Below the pieces are notes generated by a model. The model did no database searches. It worked only from the letters and a program-made list of their open reading frames with translations, and had not been told where the DNA came from. A program made the position numbers and the translations under genes. Below, piece after piece: positions 40,999 to 52,753 of a stretch of 64,000 nt of DNA. Origin of the DNA: Dermatophagoides farinae (taxonomy: Eukaryota > Arthropoda > Arachnida > Sarcoptiformes > Pyroglyphidae); contig NC_134678.1 in NCBI RefSeq assembly GCF_024713945.1, positions 6,758,001 to 6,822,000 of the forward strand, written 5' to 3'. Position 1 is the first letter of the stretch. Each line of letters opens with the position of its first letter.

Positions 40999-43392
40999 TG
41001 TTTTGAATTGATTTTCTATGTCAAAATCAAGAGAGAGGCTTACAACATCATGACATGGAAAAAAAACAAGTGAAAAAAAACGAGAAAGAAAGAGAAAGAA
41101 TGTGTTTATTTGTAATGAAGTAATAATGAGTTTTACATTGTGATTATTATTGAGTGTTCATCCTTTTTTTTCATCATCATCATCATCATGTTACGATTTC
41201 GAGTTTTATTAATTAATGAGAATTTATTAATGAATGATAATGCTTTTTACAATAGTGAAATAAAAAAAAACACAATGGATTTTAACAAAGTTCAATCACA
41301 ACAACAACAACAACGAAAACGACAACATCATTGAAATTAGAGATTTGACGTCGTACAACAACAACAACAACAACAATAATAATAATAATAATAAAATAAC
41401 ATTCTGTACACCGCTAGAATAAAAAAAAAAGAAAGAAAGAGAATTTTATCTATTGTCGTGGTACCCAAACACAAAATAGTAGACAAATGAAAAAGAAAAT
41501 GTCGGCAAATGGATTGGAAATTCATGAATTCTAAAATAGAACAACAACAACAACAACAAAAAAATGAGAAAGGAAATGGTGATAAAAGCTTTCCGTTGCA
41601 AACAAATCCAATCAACAATTCGGTTTTTTTTTTGTTTTTTGTTTTGTTTTTCATAAAATAGAAACAAAGTGAAAAAAAAATAACGAGAGAGAAAGAGAGT
41701 GAGATGTTCAAAATTCTCTCCATACAAAATGAGTATTATGGTTATTTTTTGTTGATGCTATTGTTTTTCAAAATGAAAAAAAAACAAAATACATTCATTA
41801 TGAATAATTGAAAATTTTCAAATTTTTTTTCTATTCATCATAATCTAATTCTGCATTTTTTCTGTCTTTTTTTCTCTATTTTTCATCTTCATCATATGCC
41901 TGTACCAATGAACAGAATTGAAACCAAAACCACCGCAACAGCAGCAGCAGCAGCCAGGTGAATAGAAAAAAATAAATGTCACATCATCATCTGATCAAAA
42001 TGGACAGAATGTGAACCTGAAATATGGATGACGAAAACAACAACAACAACAACAAAAAACATAACATAACCCTTTTTTTTCGTGGACAATAAACGAATGG
42101 TGGTGTCTATTGTGAGCGATGATTCAAATTTTCGTTCGTTCTCACTCATTTTTTTTTCACTTTCATTTCGTTATTATTATTGATTTGAATCTGTTGAATT
42201 TTTTTCTTCTTATTATCTATTTATCTATATATCTATATATACTATCATTCAAATTTGTTATATTTTAGTGATTTTCACTGCAAATTTTTTTTTTGATTTT
42301 TGGCTCTCTTTCATACATTCAATTCACCCAGATAAAATATATATGAAAATATTTTTGATTTTTTCCCCCAACCTCCCCCCGGTGCTTATATATCTCACTG
42401 TGACATTCATTTTCATTGTTTATCCCGCAAAACTCGAGCCCTGTCCCGTCACTTACTTTTCAAATAAACACCCACACACACACACACGAATATATTATTA
42501 TTGTATACAAACAAAAGAAAAAAAAAACCACACCAAATGGAGAAGAAAGGGTTCAGTAAAAAAAAAATGAATAAATAAAAATGAATTTAACCCGAATCAT
42601 CGAATTATCAAATAACCAACAATTTTGATTATCATCATTATATATCATTGTCGGACAAAATATTCGAATCGAATCTTTATAGCTCACACATACACACAAA
42701 CTAAATTGCAAAACAAAAACAAAAACACCATGACCAATGCGGCAGCTGTGGAAAATTGGCCATCCATACCAAAAAAAAAAGACGAGAGAAAAAAAAGTCG
42801 GATCATTATATGGATCATAACGGTTATTCTTTTTGTTTTTTTTCATATTTCTTTTTCTTTTCTATCCGGGAATCTGATGATGATGATCGAGATTTTGGAT
42901 TTTTTTTTTCTTTCCATTTTTTTTCTGGTTTTGTTTTGTTGTTTAATAGTAGTATATATATACTAATTGCTGCCGCTGCTGTTATTTTATTGTTTTGTGT
43001 GTGTGTGTGTTGTTTCGGTTTGGTTTGGTTTGGTTTGGTTTGGTCACGCTATATCATATTGAGGCTATATATTGAAAGCACCACCACCATCATCAACAAC
43101 AATTAATCATCATCATCATCATAATCATCATTTGGACATAAATACAGAGGGAATACCAATGAAAAAAAAAAAATTTTTAACACGAATGTTGTTGTTGTTG
43201 TTTTTGTTTTCATATGCTAGTTTATTTGATAGTCCAAATGATAATTTTTGAAACGAAAAAAAAATAATAATTCAAGTTTTACATGAATTATACAAAAAAA
43301 TGATAATAAAAGAAGAAAAAATTCACCATTTAAAATTATTATAAAAGTTGTTGTTGTTGTTGTCATTGTCGTTTTCTATTCTCAATAATTGA
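40999..43392. other. Convergent intergenic region between PDE1 and the ATRX-type gene
   Basis: This holds the presumed 3' UTRs of both genes. A candidate AATAAA for the phosphodiesterase is at 41259-41264, with more A-rich candidates near 41384. The rest is CAA/AAT repeats, a CA tract near 42470-42487, and a TTTGG pentamer repeat near 43015-43043. No exon was recognised; open frames here are Phe/Leu/Cys repeat translations. Confidence 0.6.
41259..41264 (+). terminator. Candidate polyadenylation signal of the PDE1 gene
   Basis: AATAAA lies about 260 bases after the stop codon at 40998. The AT-rich context makes chance matches common. Confidence 0.3.
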
Positions 43393-46300
43393 TCATCTTG
43401 AATGTGATTTTTTTTTCATCTTTTTTTTTGGCCCATCATTATCATCATCATCATTAAGTTTAGGTGGATCATTTTTGATTTCAACAGTATCACCATCATC
43501 ATCGATGTTATTTTGCTGTTCAAAACATTTGTCTCGCCATTCTTTCCATGCTAATAGTTTATCATCATTACTTAGTTGTTCTTCGGGAAGATTTTCAAGT
43601 AAAAAATCGTGATCATGATATGAGATTATTTTATTCAGATGTTTTTTCAATAATTTTGCCAATAATTGATCAACCGGTACAATTGGAATCTCAATTTTAT
43701 CCGGTTTTTCAGTAAATGTATATAACTCTTCCAATTCCATACGAGTAAAATGTCGACGTATTTGATTTAAATCTACGACACGACCTGATATTGATTGTTT
43801 AGAAATTTGTCGTTGATAGACACGATTTTCCATTGTACCATAGCCAGCTAAACGATAAATATAGACAGGTTTCACCTGTCCAAAACGGAAAATTCTAAAT
43901 AAAGCTTGAACATCGTTTGCTGGATTCCATGAACAATCAAAAATGATACATCGGTTGGCTCCAACAAGGTTTATGCCAATACCACCTGCACGTGTTGATA
44001 TTAACATTAGACGAGCTTTTTTGTTTTTTGGATCATTCAAAAGTTTAGTACTAAGATCTCTTCGTTCAATTTTCACTGAGCCATCAATACGAAAATAATC
44101 GACACCTTTTTCCCATTTACCTTTTATCGATTTTAGTAACTTTTCAATTAGATCTAAAGTGCGTAGACTTTGTGAAAAGATTAACAATTTATCACCAATT
44201 TCTTGACAATGATCTAGTATGGCAAAGGTGATGGTGAATTTAACACTTGTATCGATATCTTCTAGATTTTTTAGTTCATCACCAAGTAAATGTTTATAAT
44301 ATCCCGAAGCAGTAACCAATGTTTTCTGTGCAGTATTATTGCTGGCTCTAGTTTTCAATGAAGATTTTGGTTTACTTTCTTTATCGTCATCATTGTAATC
44401 ATCAACAGTATCGCATGTTGTGAGATCTTCATCGCTGGGATCTAAAAACAATACAGGATGATTATTGATTTTAGCAAATGACCAGAAATCTTTGATAAGG
44501 TGTTTACTATCATAAGATAATAAAGAATTTAAATGATGTTTGTACAATTTTGATTGTATTGACGATAATCGAAGATAAAGCACGTATTCGTACTTGGGAG
44601 GTAAAAATGGAACAAGAACTTTATAATTGCAACGATTGATAGAGAATGATAGCATTTTATGCAGAACGAATGCATGTTTTTTCATTATGGCCACATCAAA
44701 AATGGTTGAGTCGATATGTTGTCCATTTTTGATTGGATTCTCGAAACGATTCCGAAACTCTTCAATTGAACCCAAAAGCCGAGGTTTTATGAAATCAACC
44801 ATAACATAAAATTCACCTAAATTGTTTTGCATTGGTGTGCCAGTTAGAACCACTCGTCGAAGCGTACGAATCTGTGATGCAACATTATTGATTTGGCTAC
44901 TGCTTGATTTCAACAGATGACCTTCGTCAAAAATGACCATTTCAGGACCAGGATCAAGTAAAAATTTCCGTAATGATGGTTGTACTAGCTTCAATTCCTT
45001 TTTTTTACTTGTAAACAAAAGACGAAACATGGTTATGGTGAGCAAAAATATGCCACCTTTTTGATGCCATTGTTCCAACACTCGAATACGTTCCGGTATT
45101 GTCTTAGCATTGGATAAATCGAATAAATTTAATGCTTTATGGTCAATGTATTCATTTTTCCATTTAGAAAATTCTTCTACCCAACTTTTTTGAACATTGC
45201 ACGGTACGATGATCAAAACTTTACGGATAAATTTATTGATGATCGGATTAGTCATAATGGCTTGAAGGAAGGCTACTATTTGTAACGTTTTACCCAATCC
45301 CATTGAATGGGCAAGAATACAGCCAGATTGATGTTGATGATTTAATAATCTATCAAAAGTTTCAATAGTACAATCATACATGAAACGTATGCCATCACGT
45401 TGATGAGGTTTTAAAATTTTCACGATGCCTTGATCAACTTCAAGCAATACTTTTCCATTTAGCGGATCAAATTCTAAAATGACACGTGAATCAAAATCAG
45501 GATCAGATTCGGCAAATTTATCAAGTATTCGATTTTTTTCCATAATACGTTTAGAACGTTCCTCTTCCATTTGAATTGCCAATTGAGTGTCCAAATCCAA
45601 ATCTTGAAAATGGAATATTTCTCGAATGCGTCTTCTAGTCAGTATGTTGGACGGAGGATGATCAAGGAAAGAAGGTATTTGAGACATTTTAGATGTTTCA
45701 TCGTCATTTGGCAAATTAGAATCGTCATTTTTAGTCAAACACTCTTTAATGGTATCGGATGATTTCTCATTTTTTTCTATTTGGCATTCAGTAAGTTTTT
45801 CGTTGACAATGTCATTCTCTATCTTTATTGGAGAAATCTTAATTGAATTCAATTCTTCATCATCTAAAATGTCATTGCTATCATGAAAATCGTCGACATT
45901 AGTTTTATCATTGGTAGAAGAATCAGTATCGTTAAAACTGGATAAATCATTCGAATCACTATCGGTAGAAGAATCGTCTTCATCAGTCACAGAGATTTTC
46001 ATGGCAATTTCAATGTTCATTTCATGATTATATTGATTTGAATGCGTATCATTTTGAAATTTCAAACGTTTATGTTGCTGATTATTATTTTCATGATCAA
46101 TAACATCATTCATTGTTTGAAAATTTCGTTTTTCTGAACATGTTTGTGAATCTGCATGTGAACTAATTGATTCGTCATCCTTAACATTGTTCATTTCATC
46201 AGAAATTTGGTCATCATAATCAATATCGGATTCATCTTCGGTAAACCATTCATGTGCAAAAAAATAAGAATCTGTATCGGTGGTTTGTTCTGATGATGAC

Positions 46301-46651
46301 TATAATTAAATGAAAAAAAATGATAGTTTTTCTTCACATTATCCAGATTCAACTTACATCATCAATCGTCGATTCATGAGGAGAATCACTTGATGGATCA
46401 ACATCAGATTCACAGCTGGAATCGGTCATAAGTAAATTAGAATGTTCAAAATTTTCAACTAAAGAATCGGTAATGCTTGTCCATTCATGAGAATCATTGT
46501 CACTTTCATCTTCATCTGAAGAGAGTTCTGCATATTGTATCCATTTACGGTTACATCTACGAGATTCAGCTAATGAATTTTTCAATTCTACTTCATAATC
46601 CGAGGGATAATCATCAGCATCATTATTTCGATAATCATGAGAATTTTCCAT
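43393..46651 (-). CDS. XNP: ATRX/XNP-type SNF2 chromatin-remodelling helicase
   Basis: This is an ATP-dependent nuclear chromatin remodeller of the Rad54-like SNF2 group. Two exons by eye: 46651-46358 (98 codons, starting MENSHDYRN) and 46299-43393, with a 58-nt GT..AG intron in phase 0; the product is about 1,065 residues. An acidic, Ser/Asp-rich N-terminal third (for example ELSSDEDESD) is followed by the helicase core. Walker A is MGLGKT near residue 434, motif II is DEGH near 556, motif III is LTGTPMQNN, motif V is STRAGGIGINL and motif VI is FRIFRFGQ. The stretch after motif III (DSTIFDVAIMKKHAFVLHKML) and the C-terminal RVVDLNQIRRHFTRMELEEL and ISYHDHDFLLE match ATRX better than RAD54L2/ARIP4. 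No ADD (zinc-finger) domain is visible, and the protein is much shorter than human ATRX, resembling the fly form. A GTG-containing extension upstream to about 46,690 is open but not needed. Confidence 0.93.
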
Positions 46652-48590
46652 GATTTTTCGATTTAAATATGAAAAAAAAAATGAAAACACGAGTATAGAA
46701 CGTGATTTTTTTTTTTGAAGCTAAAACGATGATGAAATAGCATTTTTTTCGGAAATTTTTTTTTGTCTATATTTCAGAAAAGATTTTTTCTTTCTCATCA
46801 TTTCCGGCTATTGTTTCTTTTTTTGTGTTTTCAATGACAATTTTCATTATTCAAAATTCATTTCAATTTCAAATAATATTATTAAATTATCATTGAAATT
46901 CAAATAAAAAGTCCAGAAAAATGAATAAAATTTTAAAAATTTATTACATTGTTTGTGAATTGTGTTTGTGTTTGTGAATCGAATTCATTTCGTAATAATG
47001 AATTCGATGTTCGATTCGAATATTTCGATTTTCTTCGTTACCAAAAAACATGAAGATAAAAATTTCTTAAACGACAAAGAACAATTTATATGGCCATCTA
47101 TAAATGAAATTTATCTTTCTTATGATTAAACCTTAACAACAACAACAACAACAACAAAATTTTTTCAGGGTGTGTCCAAAAACATTGAAAACAATGGATT
47201 GATTTGTGTGTGTGTGTATATATGTTTTTTTTTCATATACACAAAATATCTAATCATTTATAACCAATGTCAGGTTTTTATTTCGATTCAATTTAATTCA
47301 TTCATTTATTTATGTGTATAATAATAATTGCTCATAGTTAACTTGTGGTCGCAATGAATTATAACAACAACGATAAGGCGACAGAAAAAAAATGAACCTT
47401 ATTCAGTATATATCGGTTCCGAATTCTGGCCACACACATACATGTGTGTAATGTATATTTTGTCAAATATAAATGAAATAAAATGGAATATATACCAGAA
47501 AAGAATATGGCAAGCAAAGAAGAATATGAACAAGTAAAAATTGATCTAAATTATTGACTTTATTATTATATATTGGAAAACAACCATAAAAGAAACGGGT
47601 GAGAATGATGATTATTCTTATTTCATATACGTAAACTATTATAGTCTGTTTTTCTCTATCCAGCCATACACTCTAAACTTTTTTCCTCGAACGAAAAGCC
47701 AAAAGCAATAATAATCATTATTATAATAAAATGAAATGTCGACTTTTTCTCACTATTCGAATCATTCATTATTGGTCGCTTCAATTTATTTGGTGTTGAT
47801 AATTGTGGTGGTCGTGGTCGTTGTTGTGATAGTGATATATCAGATCTTCTATATTTGGTTTTATCTGTTGAAGAAGAAAACAAGGAAGCAGAAGAAATTG
47901 AACCTGATTGTGCGCTTAAATTTAAAAAAAATTATATATTTCATCATCATCATAACATCTTTTTCGTATAAACACACGGGTTATATATTTTGTTCAGGAA
48001 TCTATCCAACTTGACGATACAATCGTAATCATCATTTTGGTAGTAGCAGTATCAGTAATAGTAGAATAAAGATTTGGTACTTTTCTGGAACACACACACA
48101 CATTTCTGGTACATGTCGAATTCCATCGATATATTTGGCGCTAGTCACGTTCACTATTTGTCTCCCATCAAATGACCCAAATATGATGAACTTTATTGAA
48201 GAGAACGACAACAACAACAACAACAACAAGAAATATCCAGAATGAAGAAGTGGTTCAACATGGTATTTTTCGAAAAGTGTGTGTGTCTCACCCCTTACTA
48301 TTCAGCTTTACATAATCGTTTTTCTATTGTGGGCTATTCAATGCATGAATTGAGGAAGTTTTTTTGTTCCTGTATATACTTTTATGGATTGAAGCAAATA
48401 TTGATGCTGTAACAAAAAAAAAGAAAAGAATCGGAAGAAAGAATGGAAGAATAATTTCTGGCTGATTGTTTACCTTCCTGATTAAATGAGCAATTTATAT
48501 TATGCATATACACAATATAATAAAAGAAAAAATCTCGATCAAATCATCATTATCATCACACGGTTTGTTTTGTTGTTTTTTTTGTTGCAG
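46652..48590. other. Divergent intergenic region between the ATRX-type gene and the four-pass membrane gene
   Basis: About 1.9 kb lie between two divergently transcribed genes, so promoters of both are expected here. It contains CAA repeats (about 47137-47158), a TG tract near 47205-47217 and a region of CAC/CAA units near 48200-48230. One less repetitive open stretch on the minus strand (47,670-47,925) is listed separately as a candidate exon. I found no TATA box that stands out from the AT-rich background. Confidence 0.5.
47743..47922 (-). CDS. Candidate orphan exon, unknown protein
   Basis: The minus strand is open from an acceptor-like TTTAAG (about 47923) through residues resembling normal coding sequence: AQSGSISSASLFSSSTDK, YRRSDISLSQQ, RPRPPQLSTPNKLKRP and MNDSN. 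A GTGAGA donor-like site follows at about 47742; unspliced, the frame continues through a hydrophobic stretch to a stop at 47656. Codon use (third-position A in Ser, Pro, Gln codons) resembles the real genes here. There is no start codon, no partner exon and no family I recognise. The plus strand is also partly open with an acidic frame. Treat as tentative. Confidence 0.25.
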
Positions 48591-51500
48591 CTGGATCGAA
48601 CCAGGTTTGTGATTGAATCATAGTGCTTTTTTCTCCAATTCTGATTCTGACGATTCGATGTATATCAATTCTCAAATAATGAGGTTAACAAAACAATAGC
48701 TAGAATCTAATAAAAATAATGGTCAAATCATCATCAACAGCAACAACCGTATCATCATCATCATCACCACAGAATATGATGGCTGTAGCAACAACAATCT
48801 CTTCAACGACAACGGCAACAACAACAACAACAACAACGATGAATAAATCTAATTTAGTTGATCACTCTAAGAAATTATCGTCATCATTATCATCTACAAC
48901 AACAAGATTGACGCCATCACCATCATCATGGAGGCATTTTTTCTACATACTTGGCATTTATCGTTATGTTTTACTTTGTTTATTATTCGGTTGTATGAGT
49001 TTGATTATTGGCGTGGCACTTTTTTTACTTGGCATTTTATTTCGTTCGAATACAACGTCCATTCATCTTATCGAATCGGTACCATTATATATGCCATCAT
49101 TGATTGTAAGTATTTGTGACAAATTATTATGATTTGAATTATCGATCGGTATCCAATCCAATAATAATGAGAACTACATGCTTTTCTGCTTTTTTTTTCT
49201 CTCTCTTAGCTATTCTGTAATGGATTATCGTTGGTTGCATTTATGAACAAAAATACAAGACGATTGTATTTGGTATGTGGTGATATATGCATGCAAAAAA
49301 AAGAAGAAAAACAAAATTTTCTTTACATTTGTGTTAAATTATTAATGAAAATTCAATTTTTATTTTCCACTATTCTATCTTGATAAGCTCAAATCTGTTT
49401 GTGGTCTATATTTATTGGTCACATTATTGATGATAATCATTGCCATAACTACATCGGCCATACATCTTCCAAGATTACATTTACATCGTGAATGTGCATA
49501 CAATGTTCGTATACGTGCCTGTACTTGTGTTTTATCTCATCAACAACAACAGCATCTAATCAGTATTCAAAATAGTAATAATATTGATGATGATAATGAT
49601 GATGATGGTGATGCTGATATTCCATTGTCAAATCCATTTAGAGGTAATCATTTAATTGAAGATTATAATGATGAATTAATTCTTTATCTATTCGTGTATC
49701 TAGCATCTTCCAAACATTTTACCATGGAAGAAATTATGAATTGTGATCTAATCCATGGTATAATTTATGATTCATTAAGAGTGGTATTTGCCTTGTCTTT
49801 ATTAGCCATAGCGATTTCAATATTTTCAATGATAACATTGTTTCAATTATCGACACATGAAAAAAGGAAATTATGTTTTAACAATCAATTGGCTATGGCT
49901 CGTGATCATCATCGCCGTCAATATCAACAAGCTCAACAGATTCATCATTCATCACGATCACATTCGCCACCGGTTAATCATCGATCATTAACGAGCGATG
50001 ACGATTGTCTACCCACATCTATGACAACAACAGCAACAATAACTGCAAAACAACAAACGTCCACAAATCAATTCTGCCATCCATCATTACCTACAGATTT
50101 CAAATGTCTTTCTGCCGATTTTTCTTCACAAGATTTGCTTATTGATAATCATCAGAATTCTATCCATCAAACATTCAAGTCACCCACTACTATTTCTAAT
50201 ACACCTGGAGATGATCCAGAATTGCTATTATTTTCACCGACTAGAAAATTAGAACCACAAGATAAAATATGGTCGTCATCACATTCGACTACAAATTTTG
50301 CCATTCCAGATATTGAACAATATCAATCATCGGATAAAAATGACCACCAACAATCATCCGGATCAAATCTAAGACGATATATGAGCGTCATATTAGACAC
50401 ACCATCAAATGTACATTCATATGTATGGCGTAAATTGAATTCATTGAAAAATATTCAAAAACATAATAGCACACGCGATGATATGCATACGAAATTTTCT
50501 CAACAACAACGTAAACATCATCATCTTCTTCCACCTCCTCATATATCCATACCACGATTTTCCGTGTCACAACTGTCCAATATGAAAACTGATAATTCGA
50601 AAAAATCACAATCCATCCTACAAACTGCATCTTCATCATCATCATCATCGTATAGCAATGCATCGTCTTCCAGTTTAGGATCATCAAGTTTCATCAAAAA
50701 CCAAACAATTCGTTACCAATTGAATACGGCCAATAATGTAGAATTATTATTGCCAAAAGAATCTCAATTGATTTTTTCACAAAATTCTTCCGTTGATCTA
50801 GAATCTGGCCATCAATGCTTATTCGAACCGAATGAAAGTTTATTTAACAATGTCGAACAATCACGTACTGATTTTACTTCGAAATATAGTCAATCACTAC
50901 AATCAGATAATTCCATCTCAAAGAATGAATCAAATGATCATTCAAAATGGTCCAAATGTTTAACCAATTTAGCCAATTCATTCGAATGTATCGATGAAGA
51001 TGAAGAATTAGCTAAAGGATTTGTACAACCACCAACGTCAACAGCACAATCAACAACAACCCAACCATATATTAGTTATTTCAATCCATTTGAATCTACA
51101 TCCATCATTTATGATCGATCATCAATCAAAGAACAATCAACACTTGATAATCATCCATCCGATAATGAACATCATCTTTTTCGATTAATGGATGCGGAAA
51201 ATAATCGACATCAACAAAATACACAGCCAAATCAACAACCAAGTTTAGTGGATGTATTTACGTTTGCATCAAGCGGTAACAGTACCGAATATCATCATCA
51301 AATATACACCACATTCGAAGAAGCATTTAAAAATTATTATGACTCTCAGAATCGTATTAGTAACAATTACAGCAATTATTACACTCTTCCATTGAATAAA
51401 ACTAATGGTCATACAGCGAAAGATTCTCGTCATCGTTATCATCGTCAACGAAATGGTGGACAATCAGACCGTATTGTTAATGGTCGACAACACCGGAAAA

Positions 51501-52609
51501 ATTATTCACCATCATCACAAAATGCAATTGGAATGTCTAACCCTTCTGCCAAGCAAATGGCTAAACACCAAGAATCATCACCAATAGTCGTGAATAATCA
51601 TACAGAATTTACGGAAGAAATTCCATTTCATGTTGCTATCATTGAACCACCTGAAGATTATCAAAATCTTTTTCCTTCTAATAAACAACAACCAGAAGCA
51701 AGAGAAACAAAAAAACAACAGAAAGTCCAATCACAGACGATCGATTCGAATGATTTGATTCAAACCAATCAATTGTTACCACATCCGTATCGATATTGGC
51801 TCGAGCAAATGAACCAACCGAAATTGGATCAAATTTTGAACGATGATAAAATAAATAATCCTGCATTCATTGGTGATGATGATGATGATGATAACGACGA
51901 TGATAGTTGTGAAGATTTAGAAAATGGTGATGATGACGACGAAGACGATGATGATGATGAAGCCGATGGTGCTGGTGACACATCAACATCACAAGATATT
52001 GCCGATTTCGAATTAGAATTAGATGAAGAGCCAATCAAATTCGTTAGTGAAGACGATTTCAAGATATTGGTATCGAATCCAAGCCTAAAAAAACTTGAGG
52101 ATCTTTTTCGTTCAGTTGATTTAGGTACCATAAATAGTGTTCATCATAATCAAAATGAAGATAAAAATCAAAATAATACAATCATCACTAGATTGCCAAA
52201 TACAAATCAAATACCAAAACCGTCAGAAACAATGAATGTTCCTGAAACAATCCTAGTGGAGCCATTGCCTATAGTAGAAACTGCTGCAGCAGTAAAATCA
52301 CCAATTGATTTACTTGAAATGAATATGAACCTTTTGAAACGACGTGTTCAAGAACAAATGTTAAATATTAATAATCAAAATAAAAATGATTGTGGTTTCG
52401 ATGGTTTCCGTAAAGGTTGTTTTGGTGATGGCGATGATAATGATGATTCATCGGATACATCTACTACCGGTACGGCTTCATCATTATCATCAACCTGTGG
52501 TGATGAACAAGTTAATCAAGATGAAGAAAGTACTGATGAGGAACATTCAATTACAGCTGAATATATAAAACCGCCTACGCCTTTTACTAATTATTTGTTT
52601 GAATCTTAA
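48591..52609 (+). CDS. Four-pass membrane protein with long disordered acidic cytoplasmic tail
   Basis: Three coding exons join in phase 0: 48719-49105 (in an exon probably starting after the TTGCAG acceptor at 48590), 49210-49272 and 49388-52609. The product is about 1,223 residues. After a Ser/Thr-rich N-terminus come four hydrophobic segments: YVLLCLLFGCMSLIIGVALF; LYMPSLILFCNGLSLVAF; GLYLLVTLLMIIIAITTSA; and VVFALSLLAIAISIFSMIT. The loop between TM3 and TM4 has cysteines (REC..RACTC). The tail of about 970 residues is Ser/Asn/Gln-rich, with a Glu/Asp block (DDDDDDNDDDS near 51880-51910) and ends in EYIKPPTPFTNYLFES. Topology and the Cys-containing second loop recall the ENTREP/FAM189 family, whose tails carry PPxY motifs; I see no clear PPxY, so the family is a guess. 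The gene is convergent with DRG2, with 144 bases between stop codons. Confidence 0.8.
48658..48699 (+). other. Upstream ORF in the presumed 5' UTR of the four-pass membrane gene
   Basis: ATG at 48658 opens a 13-codon frame (MYINSQIMRLTKQ) that stops at 48697-48699, 19 bases before the main ATG at 48719. If the exon starts after the acceptor at 48590, this ATG precedes the main one and could lower its translation. Confidence 0.35.
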
Positions 52610-52728
52610 TATTAGCAACAAAACAATGACAACAACAACAACAACAACAAAATGTTTGAATTTCAAAAGTTTATTTCATAATAATAATTATGTTTTTTTT
52701 TTGAAAAGAAAACAAAATTATTTGTACA

Positions 52729-52734
52729 TTTATT
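52729..52734 (-). terminator. Candidate polyadenylation signal of DRG2
   Basis: The minus strand reads AATAAA about 20 bases past the DRG2 stop codon (52754-52756). It lies in the gap between the convergent neighbours. Confidence 0.4.
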
Positions 52735-52753
52735 TCAAATGAAAATAATTCCA

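Noticed and set aside
43393-46651. Assignment as RAD54L2/ARIP4
   Set aside because: The blocks after motif III and at the C-terminus match ATRX better; RAD54L2 was the first impression from the helicase motifs alone.
47008-47035. TTCGAT-rich spot resembling a tRNA B box
   Set aside because: Only a short palindromic TTCGAATTCG-type repeat; no cloverleaf can be drawn.
48580-48610. tRNA-like T-arm (GGTTCGATCC on the minus strand)
   Set aside because: No matching acceptor, D or anticodon arms upstream; the spot is better explained as a splice acceptor (TTGCAG) and 5' UTR.
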